Assembly: GCA_040081265.1 (NCBI GenBank)
Contig: JBEBGV010000002.1
Span: forward strand, 88,186 to 152,185
Direction: 5' to 3'
Length of the DNA stretch: 64,000 bases
Origin: JBEBGV01 sp040081265
Lineage (GTDB): Bacteria; Acidobacteriota; Vicinamibacteria; Vicinamibacterales; UBA2999
Position numbers and translations under genes: made by a program. A model generated the notes under the pieces. The model was not told where the DNA came from and made no database searches. It saw only the letters and a program-made list of their open reading frames with translations. Of the stretch, positions 35,216-43,625 are shown one piece after another (within the stretch, counting starts at the first letter, position 1; each line of letters opens with the position of its first letter).

Positions 35216-38206
35216 TCAGAAGTCAAATTGCACGCTGAACTTCATCAGGCGCGCGTTCAGGATTGAAGTCGGGGTCAACCATGCGGCGTACGAGTTGTTC
35301 ACCGTGATCCTCGCGTCGGAGTTCAGGAAGTTGAACACGTCAAGGCTCACGACCGACTTGGTCCGTCCGAAGCGCAGCACCTTGCCGAACCGCATGTCGA
35401 GTTCCTGACGACGGTCGAGGTACTTGGTGTTCTCGGGCAGCAGTGCCACCGAGATGTTGGCCGCGCCGCCCGAGAGCGGACGTCCAAGCGTCGAGTTCGC
35501 GTTCAGGTACGCCTGGGTCGCCGTGTAGTTAGCGTTGATCGCCGCGCCGGGGATGCTCCGGAACGTTCCGGACACCTGCACGTCGACCTTCGGCACGGTA
35601 TAGACGCCGTAGCCCTTGATCTGCGTCATCATCGGCTCCTCACGGTGGCAGTAGCCGAGGGGCCGCATGTTGGCGCCGCTGTTGAGTTCCGGCAGCTTGG
35701 CGACAACTTCACAGTCGTCTTCGATCTGCTTACCCGAACTGATACCGAACTGGAAGCTCGCACCCTGCTGGAGGCGTGCGTTGATGCTGACGTCGAAGCC
35801 GTTCCAGTGATCGATCTGTTTGCCGAACTTGTCGGACAGCGTGTTGTAGTTTTGTGTCTGCCCGAACTTCGCGGTCGAGACGTTGCGAAGGCCGGTGATC
35901 GTGGTTCCGCTGGCGTCTCCCAGTCTCGAGTCCGTGGGGGCCACCAGGTTGAAGTAGGTGTAGTCGCTCGCCTCAACCAGCAGGTTGTCGGTCACCTGGA
36001 AGTTCTTCCAGATGCGGCGGAAGTAGCCCACGTCCACCGCAACGCCGCGCATCAGCTCGTGCTGCACGCTGGTCGAGAACTCCCAGTTCGCAGGACGATG
36101 GCCGAAGCCCGTGGTCAGGTCTTTGTCGTAGAGATCACCCGGGCGGGTGGTGCCAAACGAGCTGTCAGAGAACGCACCACACGAGTCCACGGTCCCGGTC
36201 GCCGGACTCTGTGCCAGCGGGTTCACCAGGTCGCAATCGACGACGAAGTCACGATCGTTGTCCGTCCACGAACGCGTGGTGGAGGTGGCGAGCGCGAGCA
36301 CGGGATTCGGGTTGCGACCGATGCCGTTCAGCGTCTGTCCGAGGAGGTACTTGTTGAAGGCAACCTTGAGGGCGGTCCTGCCGTTGCCAAACAGGTCGTA
36401 GGCCATGCCCGAACGATAGCTCACGTCCTTCCACGACAGATTGTCGGCCGCCGGGAAGGTGATGTTGCGCGTTGGCGTGAAGGTCGTCGCTCCGAGCGTC
36501 TGCTCCGGGAAGCCGGTGGCAAAGTAATCGTAGCGAATCGCCAGGTTCACCGTCATGCGGTTAAGCGACCAGCGGTCCTGTGCGAAGAAGCCGAGGTCCG
36601 CCTGCTGGTCCGTGATCGAACGATAGGGACGAGCCTGCAGCGTGACCTGGTTGGGAACGCCGTTGTTGAACCGGTAGCTGAGCGGGTTGGACGCGTACTG
36701 ATACTCGTTGAGGAAGCCGGTCGTGTTGTTGAAGCCGGTCTTGAACGCATGCGAACCGGTCACATACGACACCGCAGCGCGGTAGGTCCAGCTGGGCACG
36801 AGCGTGTTGTTGTTGGTGGCGCGGCCGCGATAGACGAGACCGCTGCTCTGCTCCGTCACCGAAATCATCTGCGGGATGATCGCTTCCTTGGCTGCATCGT
36901 CGAGTGAGCCACCGTTCACGCGCAGGTGCATGTCGCCCCAGCGTTCGAACAGGTGCATGCCCACCGCTTCGAAGAGCAGCTTGTTGGTCAGCGGCGACGT
37001 GATCTCACCGTGTTCCTGACGCAGGCGCGGAAAGCGGCGGTCGCGGCCCGCTTCCGGTGCGCGTGTGGCCGTGATGTCGCTGGGACAGTTGCACCACTTG
37101 TCGGCTTTCAGGGTGCCGGCCATCTTGATTTTCGGGGTCGCCTGATAGGTGACGCGAATGCTGTTGTTGTACTGCTGTCCCTTGGCAACCGCCTGCTCAG
37201 TCGAGGGTCTGTACAGCCATTCGTTGGGGTTGAAGGCGTTCAGGTTATTGAAGACCGGCGCGTAATTCTTGTTGGTGTTGATGCGGGTGGAAAACCAGAA
37301 CCACACCTTGTCCCGCTTGAATGGCCCCCCGAGCGCCTCGTTGAGGTCGTAGTTGTTGATGATCTTGTTCGGAGCAGAGAATCCGGCAGCCACCAGTTCT
37401 TTGGAGAGGTTGTCGCCCTGGAGCGACTCGTTCGACATGCTGAAGAACGCGGAATCGCTGAACCGATTTCCGCCATCCTTGGGCACGAAGTTGATGCGGA
37501 TGCCGCCGGTGGGGAGGTCCGCTCCGAGCGACGTGGTGTCCACCGTCACCTCCGCAGCCGACCCGAGGTCTGGCGTCTGGCCGCCGATGTTGCCGCCGGC
37601 CTGAAGCGTCATCGTGTTCACGCCGTTGGCCGTGACGCGCTGGTCGGTGTTGCGGCTGCCGTGCACGGTCACGCTCTGGCCGACGTCCTGAATCAGCGAG
37701 CCACCGACGTCGTTGCCGCCGCCAGTGGTGCCCGGAATCATGCGGGCCAGGCCGAAGTAGTTGCGAGCCGTCGGCAGGGAGTCGACCAGCTCAGAGTTGA
37801 GCACCTGCTGCTTGGTCAGCGACTGGGTGTCGACGACGGGCGCCTCACCAGTGACGGTGATGGTTTCCTCGAGCGCGCCGACTCGGAGATCCGCATCGAC
37901 GGTCTGTACACCAGATCCGCTCAGCGTGACCCCGTCGCGCTTCGTGGTGTTGAAACCGGCCAGGGTAAAGGTCACGGTGTACGCGCCAGGGCGCAGGTCG
38001 ACAATCTGGAAGCGCCCAGAACCGTCGGTGACGGCCGAGCGGACCTTTTCAATGAGTACGGGGCTGGCAACCTCGACGGTCACCCCCGGGAGCACGGCAC
38101 CCGAGGTGTCCTTGACGGTGCCGGTGATGGTGGCTTGCGCAAGCGCAGCCACGGGAAGCAGTACGACAAACCCAAGGATCCCGAGGGTCCGGACGAATCT
38201 AGCCAT
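35216..38206 (-). CDS. TonB-dependent receptor with carboxypeptidase-regulatory domain (Oar-like)
   Basis: A 996-residue outer-membrane protein. Start at ATG 38204-38206 gives GGAGGAG at ideal spacing and a signal peptide (LGILGFVVLLPVAALA). Residues 24-105 are a CarboxypepD-regulatory beta-sandwich (ITGTVKDTSGAVLPGVTVEV), 115-250 the plug (ITVTGEAPVVDTQS ... SVTVHGSRNTDQR), and the rest a beta-barrel ending in an aromatic strand (LMKFSVQFDF). Such receptors are abundant in Acidobacteria; ligand is unknown. It stands alone, followed by a hairpin and array. Confidence 0.93.
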   Translation of the reverse strand: MARFVRTLGILGFVVLLPVAALAQATITGTVKDTSGAVLPGVTVEVASPVLIEKVRSAVTDGSGRFQIVDLRPGAYTVTFTLAGFNTTKRDGVTLSGSGVQTVDADLRVGALEETITVTGEAPVVDTQSLTKQQVLNSELVDSLPTARNYFGLARMIPGTTGGGNDVGGSLIQDVGQSVTVHGSRNTDQRVTANGVNTMTLQAGGNIGGQTPDLGSAAEVTVDTTSLGADLPTGGIRINFVPKDGGNRFSDSAFFSMSNESLQGDNLSKELVAAGFSAPNKIINNYDLNEALGGPFKRDKVWFWFSTRINTNKNYAPVFNNLNAFNPNEWLYRPSTEQAVAKGQQYNNSIRVTYQATPKIKMAGTLKADKWCNCPSDITATRAPEAGRDRRFPRLRQEHGEITSPLTNKLLFEAVGMHLFERWGDMHLRVNGGSLDDAAKEAIIPQMISVTEQSSGLVYRGRATNNNTLVPSWTYRAAVSYVTGSHAFKTGFNNTTGFLNEYQYASNPLSYRFNNGVPNQVTLQARPYRSITDQQADLGFFAQDRWSLNRMTVNLAIRYDYFATGFPEQTLGATTFTPTRNITFPAADNLSWKDVSYRSGMAYDLFGNGRTALKVAFNKYLLGQTLNGIGRNPNPVLALATSTTRSWTDNDRDFVVDCDLVNPLAQSPATGTVDSCGAFSDSSFGTTRPGDLYDKDLTTGFGHRPANWEFSTSVQHELMRGVAVDVGYFRRIWKNFQVTDNLLVEASDYTYFNLVAPTDSRLGDASGTTITGLRNVSTAKFGQTQNYNTLSDKFGKQIDHWNGFDVSINARLQQGASFQFGISSGKQIEDDCEVVAKLPELNSGANMRPLGYCHREEPMMTQIKGYGVYTVPKVDVQVSGTFRSIPGAAINANYTATQAYLNANSTLGRPLSGGAANISVALLPENTKYLDRRQELDMRFGKVLRFGRTKSVVSLDVFNFLNSDARITVNNSYAAWLTPTSILNARLMKFSVQFDF

Positions 38207-38407
38207 TGCGGCTCCTCCTAGAGGGCAGTTTCCAAACGTCACCTACGAAACGGATTCAGCGAGACAACAAAAAGCCGTGCCGCCGGAATGATCCGAAGTG
38301 CGAGAAACGACCCTGGAGAACGCTATGACTGACGAAGCGAGGAAGAACCCACCGAAATCAGAATGTTAAGAAACGTTAATAACGGAATGCTTATACCCCT
38401 GTCCAGC

Positions 38408-38439
38408 CGGCCCGTCAATTGAATAGGGTTGGCGGGCCG
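38408..38439 (-). terminator. hairpin downstream of the helix-hairpin-helix gene
   Basis: CGGCCCGTCAA (38408-38418) and TTGGCGGGCCG (38429-38439) pair over eleven positions with one G-T, around a ten-base loop. It is 24 bp past the stop of the minus-strand exported gene and upstream of the TonB receptor promoter region, which is A+T-rich (38350-38400). No T-run follows, so factor-independent termination is uncertain. Confidence 0.45.
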
Positions 38440-38463
38440 ACTTTGACGTGAAGGCGCGGGCAG

Positions 38464-39105
38464 CTACTGCAGGGTGACGTAGCGCTCGAACCGCGCCACC
38501 TCTTCCTTGCTGACGTATTTGCCAATCTCGCGGCGGAACTGCTCGATGTTGGTATAGGGACGATATTCCTTGAACTCGCGCAACATGCGATTGCCAAGTG
38601 CGGGAATCGTCAGGATGTCGGCGTCGCTCGCGCTGTTGAGCTTGATCGGCACGAACACATACTGCTCGAGCCGGGCGAGTTCGGTGGCGTCCACGTATTT
38701 GCCGATTTCACGGTGGAACTGCGCGAGGGCGGCGTAGGGCCGGTATTCCTGGAACTCCCGCACCATGCGCTGTCCGGCTCGTGGGATGAGCAGGATCTGC
38801 TCTCGCGTGGCCGTGTTGAGGTTGAGGTGCACGAACAGACGCTCGTAGAGGGCGTCGGCCTGGGCACGCGTCATGCCCTGCCCAGTCAGAAACTGATCGA
38901 ACGCGGTGATGTCGGCAAACGGCCGCTTGCCGACGATCGCCTTCGCACGCGTCGCGGTGAGGCCAGGCAGGGCCGACAGCTCGGCTTCCGTCGCCGCGTT
39001 GGCATCGACGATCGTGACCGGCTTGCCAACCTGAGCCCAGACCAGACCGCTCGACATGACCAGTGACACAACGGCCAGCGCGGCTACCTTCGCAATGCGT
39101 CTCAT
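38464..39105 (-). CDS. exported protein with repeated helix-hairpin-helix (ComEA-like) motifs
   Basis: A 213-residue protein with signal peptide (AALAVVSLVMSSGLVWA). Three successive HhH-type units follow: VDANAATEAELSALPGL near 32, LNTATREQILLIPRAG near 97, and LNSASDADILTIPALG near 157, with near-repeats EFQEYRPYAALAQFHREIGKYV and EFKEYRPYTNIEQFRREIGKYV (seen in parts) showing internal duplication. HhH units of the ComEA type bind DNA non-specifically, so extracytoplasmic DNA binding is possible. The start overlaps the preceding gene (ATGA); the longer open frame upstream is that gene out of frame. Confidence 0.85.
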   Translation of the reverse strand: MRRIAKVAALAVVSLVMSSGLVWAQVGKPVTIVDANAATEAELSALPGLTATRAKAIVGKRPFADITAFDQFLTGQGMTRAQADALYERLFVHLNLNTATREQILLIPRAGQRMVREFQEYRPYAALAQFHREIGKYVDATELARLEQYVFVPIKLNSASDADILTIPALGNRMLREFKEYRPYTNIEQFRREIGKYVSKEEVARFERYVTLQ

Positions 39106-39530
39106 GACGTCCTCCACGTTATCAGCCACCCCACGACCCCGAGGAGCGACATCGCTCCAGGAGCCAGCACAGGCGTGGCTCCGGTCGCAACCTTTTGAAT
39201 CAATTCCGCTCCCGCCATCGTTGGATACATCTCGAGCTCGAACTCGAGATTGCCTCGATAGTGCAGCCCGATGCCTAGCACGCCGGCGACCACACAGAGC
39301 GCCATCACTCCCCGAAGCACGCGCCCGCTGACCGGCGACCTTGCCCACGCGTGCCAGAGGGCGACGCCGATGGCAAGCGCGATGAGCACCAGCGGAATGA
39401 ACTGCGTTGCGCCTTCAATGTGACCGAGCAGCAACAGTTCGGCGCCGGTACCGAGAAGACCCGCCACGAGCGTCCAGAGCAGGCCACGGCGCAGGCGATT
39501 GAGAGTGTCTGAGGCGGGTTCCACCGGCAC
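39102..39530 (-). CDS. four-helix membrane protein, unknown function
   Basis: A 142-residue protein with four hydrophobic segments (LLWTLVAGLLGTGAELLLLG; FIPLVLIALAIGVALW; VMALCVVAGVLGIGL; a C-terminal LLGVVGWLI) and a loop containing NLEFELEMYPTM. Its TGA overlaps the start of the helix-hairpin-helix gene, so the two are co-translated. No family recognised. Confidence 0.72.
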   Translation of the reverse strand: MPVEPASDTLNRLRRGLLWTLVAGLLGTGAELLLLGHIEGATQFIPLVLIALAIGVALWHAWARSPVSGRVLRGVMALCVVAGVLGIGLHYRGNLEFELEMYPTMAGAELIQKVATGATPVLAPGAMSLLGVVGWLITWRTS

Positions 39531-39588
39531 GTCCTGAATCAGACGCTACCACCGAGCGTCCGGTTGCGGGTGTTAAAAGGAGCGCGGG

Positions 39589-40434
39589 TTACTGCAGCTC
39601 GATCATCAAACCGTCGACGGTTCGCAGCTGGAACTGGTTCCACTTGTGGTCCTTCTGCAGCATCGCCCAGATCTCATCCTTGGTCTTCTTCTGCACGAGC
39701 ATGTCGTGCACCTTGGTGCGCACCGCCATGGTGTCGTCGCGGAACGCGCGCATGTCGGCCTTGGTGACCACCGTCCCATGCCCCGGCACCACGGTGTCGA
39801 AGTCGAGTTGAAGGGCCCGGTCTATCGTGATCGGCCAGTCCTTTGCACTTCCTCCTCCGGCGTAGTCCACCAGCTGCGGTGTATCGGGAGCGAGGGTGTA
39901 GGCGTCACCTGTCGAGAGCACGCGATGCTGCGGGAAGTACACGAACGTGTCTCCGCCGGTGTGCGCACGTCCGAACTGATAGAGCTCGACCGTCTTCCCG
40001 CCGAGGTGGATGAACCCACGTCCCTCGTAGGTCACGACGGGCTGTCCTGCCATGTTGGCGTCTGCCATGTACCTGCGGGCCTGTTCCGACGCGATGATCT
40101 GCGCGCCAGCACCAATCATCCTGGCGTTGCCACCGCTGTGGTCCCCATGGTGGTGGGTGTTGACCACGTACTTGATAGGCTGCGGCGTGATCTTCTTCAC
40201 CTCGGCCACGATGTTGTCGAAGTCGATGGCGAACTTGTCGTCGACAATCACCACGCCCTCGCTGGTCACGAGCACGGTGACGTTGCCGGGGACGAGCAGG
40301 TTGTGAATGACGAAGAGGTCATCCTTGAGCTTGACCACGTCGAGCTTGGAGGGTTGCGGCTGTCCCTGGCCGCGCACATAGGCGCCGGCCAGCAGCAGGC
40401 AGAAGCCTGCGACGAGCATCAGTCGGGTTTTCAT
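39589..40434 (-). CDS. exported metallo-beta-lactamase-fold hydrolase
   Basis: A 281-residue protein from ATG 40432-40434, which gives a signal peptide (LMLVAGFCLLLAGAYVRG). Metal ligands are THHHGDHSGG near 100, the His of GRAHTGGDTFVYFP near 166 and the Asp/His of LSTGDAYTL and VVPGHGTVV. The cluster resembles extracytoplasmic MBL proteins (QuiP/SoxH-like or subclass-B-related hydrolases). Substrate unknown; antibiotic hydrolysis cannot be claimed from sequence. Confidence 0.88.
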   Translation of the reverse strand: MKTRLMLVAGFCLLLAGAYVRGQGQPQPSKLDVVKLKDDLFVIHNLLVPGNVTVLVTSEGVVIVDDKFAIDFDNIVAEVKKITPQPIKYVVNTHHHGDHSGGNARMIGAGAQIIASEQARRYMADANMAGQPVVTYEGRGFIHLGGKTVELYQFGRAHTGGDTFVYFPQHRVLSTGDAYTLAPDTPQLVDYAGGGSAKDWPITIDRALQLDFDTVVPGHGTVVTKADMRAFRDDTMAVRTKVHDMLVQKKTKDEIWAMLQKDHKWNQFQLRTVDGLMIELQ

Positions 40435-40490
40435 GACCCTAGAGTATATGCCGCGGCGATGGCGTCGCACCCACTCGCTATAATCGGTGT

Positions 40491-40895
40491 GTGGCATGCT
40501 GGCTGGTCAAGGAAGAACCTGAGAACTACTCCTATGCTCAGCTCGAACGCGACGGGTCCACGGTGTGGGCCGGCGTGAAGAATCCCCTGGCGCAGAAGCA
40601 CTTGCGCGCCATCCGCAAGGGCGACCGCATCCTCTACTACCACACGGGCAAGGAGAAGGCGGTGGTGGGCGTCGCCCGGGCCGCCAGTGATGCCTATCCA
40701 GATCCGGCCGACCCCGCCAGCAAGGCGTACGTGTTCGAGGTCGCGCCTGGCACACGACTCGCCCACCCGGTCACGCTCGCGGCGGTGAAGGCCGACCCTG
40801 CCTTTGCACAGTTCCCACTGGTGCGGATGGTTCGTCTCTCGGTGATGCCTGTCTCAGACGATGAGTGGGCCCGGATCGAGAAGATGAGCCGCTGA
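40491..40895 (+). CDS. EVE-domain protein
   Basis: A 134-residue single-domain protein beginning with GTG. WLVKEEPENYSYAQLE, WAGVKNPLAQKHLR, GDRILYYHTGKEKAVVGVA and the closing PVSDDEW are the standard EVE landmarks. EVE is a PUA-like fold that binds modified bases in RNA or DNA. It diverges from the MBL gene and ends 2 bp before the ABC operon. Confidence 0.93.
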   Translation: MACWLVKEEPENYSYAQLERDGSTVWAGVKNPLAQKHLRAIRKGDRILYYHTGKEKAVVGVARAASDAYPDPADPASKAYVFEVAPGTRLAHPVTLAAVKADPAFAQFPLVRMVRLSVMPVSDDEWARIEKMSR

Positions 40896-40897
40896 AC

Positions 40898-41752
40898 ATG
40901 CGAGCCGCAATCCTCACCGTCCTCCTCGCCCTGATCACCGCAGGATCTGTACTTACGCAGTCCACGCCGGCCATCAGTGACGGTGCACCGCAGCCGATTC
41001 TGGTCGCCCGACAACTTGCGGAGAGCGAGGGCCTGCAGGTGGGCCAGGTCATCCGGCTGTCACCCCGAGCCAGCGGCGAGACGCCGCACGCATTCCGAGT
41101 CGATGGCATCTTCGAACCGACCCCGGATCCTGCCCGTCTGGGCACGGTTCCCCGGATCGTACGTATGCACCTGCCCGATCTGCTGGCGCTCACCGCCGAA
41201 TCCGGGCGTCGCCGATCGGCCGAAGCAGTCACCGTCGGGTTGAACGCGCCGGAAGAGGCCGCGCAGTTTGCCCGGGACCTGGCCTCACGCGTACCCGGCA
41301 TCTCGGTCAGGACGACGAGCGACCCAGCCGACGCCGGCCCGTTCAGGGTGCTTCAGCGCTTTCACCTCGCCATCGCGATCGTCACCATCATTGCCGCCAC
41401 AGTGTTTCTCCTCGCGCTCACGATCATGCTGGTCGATGAGCGGCGTGCGACCGTCGGCGTGCTGCGACTCATTGGCCTGCCAACGAGTCGCATCCTCGTG
41501 CAGCTCTTCATCGAAGGGGTACTGATCGCGGGCCTCGGCGCGGTGATCGGCCTGCTGATGGCCGTGGGCTCCCAGAGCCTGATCAACACCTTCTTCCAGT
41601 GGCGCTACGACACGGTCCTGCTGTTTGTCCGAATCACACCGGCCGTGGCCGCACGGTGCGTCGCCATCGCCGTTCCCCTGGGCGTCACCGCCACGGTCGT
41701 GGCGTCCTGGGCGCTGCTGCGCCGCAACGGGCTCGTGCTGGCGCGCCGATGA
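40898..41752 (+). CDS. ABC transporter permease, FtsX/MacB type
   Basis: A 284-residue permease from the ATG at 40898. An N-terminal export signal or first helix is followed by a periplasmic MacB-like domain (RVDGIFEPTPDPARLG, RIVRMHLPDLLAL) and a C-terminal FtsX block of three helices, with DERRATVGVLRLIGLPTSRI in the conserved cytoplasmic loop. It is shorter than a full FtsX permease and may form a heterodimer with the next gene, which it overlaps by ATGA. Confidence 0.88.
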   Translation: MRAAILTVLLALITAGSVLTQSTPAISDGAPQPILVARQLAESEGLQVGQVIRLSPRASGETPHAFRVDGIFEPTPDPARLGTVPRIVRMHLPDLLALTAESGRRRSAEAVTVGLNAPEEAAQFARDLASRVPGISVRTTSDPADAGPFRVLQRFHLAIAIVTIIAATVFLLALTIMLVDERRATVGVLRLIGLPTSRILVQLFIEGVLIAGLGAVIGLLMAVGSQSLINTFFQWRYDTVLLFVRITPAVAARCVAIAVPLGVTATVVASWALLRRNGLVLARR

Positions 41753-42942
41753 CACTCGGTGCGCTGGGATTCGCGTGGCGCAGTCTGCGGCGTCAGCCGG
41801 CGCGGGCGACGCTCGGCATCCTGGGCGTGGCGGCTGTCGGCGCCCTCCTCTTCGACATGTTGATGCTGTCAAACGGACTCGTGCTGTCGATGCGTGACGT
41901 GCTCGACCGCGCCGGCTTCGACCTTCGGGTCACGGCAACCGACGCGTTGCCGGGCCAGGGGCCCCGCCTGCCGAGAGGCGTGGACACGGCACAAACGCTG
42001 GCGGCACTCCCGGCCGTACGGTCGGCCATCGCGCTGCGGTTTGCGTCGGCAACCCTCGATCAGTCCAACGGGGAAAGCCTCGATGCGTCCCTGCAAGGGA
42101 TCGGAGGGACCGGCATTCGTCCCTGGACCCTGCTGACCGGTCGTGACGTGAACGGTCGCGGCGAGGCGCTGATCAACGAAAGTACCGCACGCACGTTGAA
42201 CCTGAAGCCGGGCAGCATGCTGCCGCTACACCCGACGTGCGGCGGCGCATCGGCCCTTCCTGTCGCCACCGTGGTGGTCGTGGGCGTGGCGACCTTTCCG
42301 TTTGACAGCCTGTCGTCGGCGACGATCGTGACCAGTATGGAGACGCTCGGCCAGATTTGCGGGAATGTCGACGTGGCCGACGCGGACCTGATCATGGTGG
42401 CGTCGAGCGAAAGCGCGGGAAGCCAGACGGCCGCTGAGGCGATCAGGAACGCGGTGCCAGAGCTGCAGGTGCTGACCAACGCGCAACTGGTCGGCCGGCT
42501 CGAACGTGGCGGGTTTTCCTACTTCCGACAGATCTCAACGGTACTGACCACCGTCACGCTGGCCTTCGCGGTGCTGCTCATCACCGTGCTCCTGACCGTG
42601 TCGGTCAATCAGCGACTCGGCGACATCGCGGCCCTTCGGGCGCTCGGGTTCACCCGCGGCCGGGTCGTGGCGGATGTGCTGTCGGAGTCTGGCCTGATCG
42701 TCGGCATCGGGGGCGCCTTGTCGATCCCGCTCGGCCTGATCCTCGCCCTCGGACTCGACGGCATCCTCAAGCGCATCCCGGGAATCCCCTCCGACGTGCA
42801 CTTCTTCGTGTTCGAAGGCCGCGCGCTCGGCCTGCAGGTCGCGCTCCTCGCGGGCACTGCCCTGGCTGCGGCGCTCTATCCGGTCTCGATCGTCGCGAGG
42901 CTGCCCATCGCCGCAACGCTGCGAAACGAGGTGGTCGGGTAA
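41749..42942 (+). CDS. ABC transporter permease, FtsX/MacB type
   Basis: A 397-residue permease: helix 1 (ATLGILGVAAVGALLFDMLM), a MacB-type periplasmic domain (about 50-270), then three helices with QRLGDIAALRALGFTRGRV in the loop and a C-terminal VSIVARLPIAATLRNE typical of the family. ATGA overlap with the upstream permease and TAATG with the ATPase gene show tight coupling. Confidence 0.92.
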   Translation: MTLGALGFAWRSLRRQPARATLGILGVAAVGALLFDMLMLSNGLVLSMRDVLDRAGFDLRVTATDALPGQGPRLPRGVDTAQTLAALPAVRSAIALRFASATLDQSNGESLDASLQGIGGTGIRPWTLLTGRDVNGRGEALINESTARTLNLKPGSMLPLHPTCGGASALPVATVVVVGVATFPFDSLSSATIVTSMETLGQICGNVDVADADLIMVASSESAGSQTAAEAIRNAVPELQVLTNAQLVGRLERGGFSYFRQISTVLTTVTLAFAVLLITVLLTVSVNQRLGDIAALRALGFTRGRVVADVLSESGLIVGIGGALSIPLGLILALGLDGILKRIPGIPSDVHFFVFEGRALGLQVALLAGTALAAALYPVSIVARLPIAATLRNEVVG

Positions 42943-43625
42943 TGTCCGCCGTGATCGACGCGAGAAACGTCAGCCGTGTGTTCACGATGCCCGCCGGCCC
43001 GGTGACCGCAGTCGCCGACGTGAGCCTGACCATCGAGGCGGGCGATCACACGGCAATCCGCGGGCCGTCGGGATGCGGCAAGTCCACGCTGCTGCACATG
43101 CTCGGCTGCGTCGACACGGCCTCGTCGGGCACTCTGCTGTTCGGTGGACGCGACGTCGCCACACTGTCGGACCGCGAGCGGAGCCTGCTCCGCCTGAGGC
43201 AGATTGGCTTCGTGTTTCAACGCTTCTTCCTCCTGCCCATGCTCACTGCGCGCGAGAACATCGAGCTGCCCCAGGCCGAAGCGTCGGTGTCTCGAGCGGA
43301 GCGCCGCGCACGCACCGATGAACTCCTCGATTACGTGGGGCTCTCGGCTCGCGCCGACCACCGGCCCTCGGAACTCTCGGGCGGGGAAATGCAGCGTGTG
43401 GCCATTGCCCGCGCATTGGCCAACCGGCCACGGCTGCTGCTCGCCGACGAACCAACCGGGGAGCTTGACCGCGCCACCGGCGATCAGATCGCCGAGCTCC
43501 TCGATCGCGTCAACGCCGACGGCACCGCGATCGTGATCGTCACCCACGACCTGGCACTGGCTGAACGCTGCCGCCGCGTGCTGACGATGCGCGATGGCCG
43601 GGTAGAGAGCGAGGTCACGCGGTGA
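42942..43625 (+). CDS. ABC transporter ATP-binding protein (LolD/MacB type)
   Basis: A 227-residue ATPase. Walker A GPSGCGKSTLLHML near 41, Q-loop FVFQRFFLLP, signature LSGGEMQRVAIARAL near 144, Walker B LLLADEPTGELD and H-loop VIVTHDLALA are all intact. It powers the two FtsX-type permeases, a type VII mechanotransmission exporter arrangement. It overlaps the next gene by GTGA. Confidence 0.95.
   Translation: MSAVIDARNVSRVFTMPAGPVTAVADVSLTIEAGDHTAIRGPSGCGKSTLLHMLGCVDTASSGTLLFGGRDVATLSDRERSLLRLRQIGFVFQRFFLLPMLTARENIELPQAEASVSRAERRARTDELLDYVGLSARADHRPSELSGGEMQRVAIARALANRPRLLLADEPTGELDRATGDQIAELLDRVNADGTAIVIVTHDLALAERCRRVLTMRDGRVESEVTR

Noticed and set aside
36926..38221. 431-codon plus-strand frame opposite the TonB receptor
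   Set aside because: Antisense to the signal peptide, regulatory domain and plug of the receptor; no recognisable motif.
39589..40434. Annotation of the MBL protein as a beta-lactamase
   Set aside because: The fold and ligands are shared by many hydrolases; nothing in the sequence or neighbours points to antibiotic resistance.
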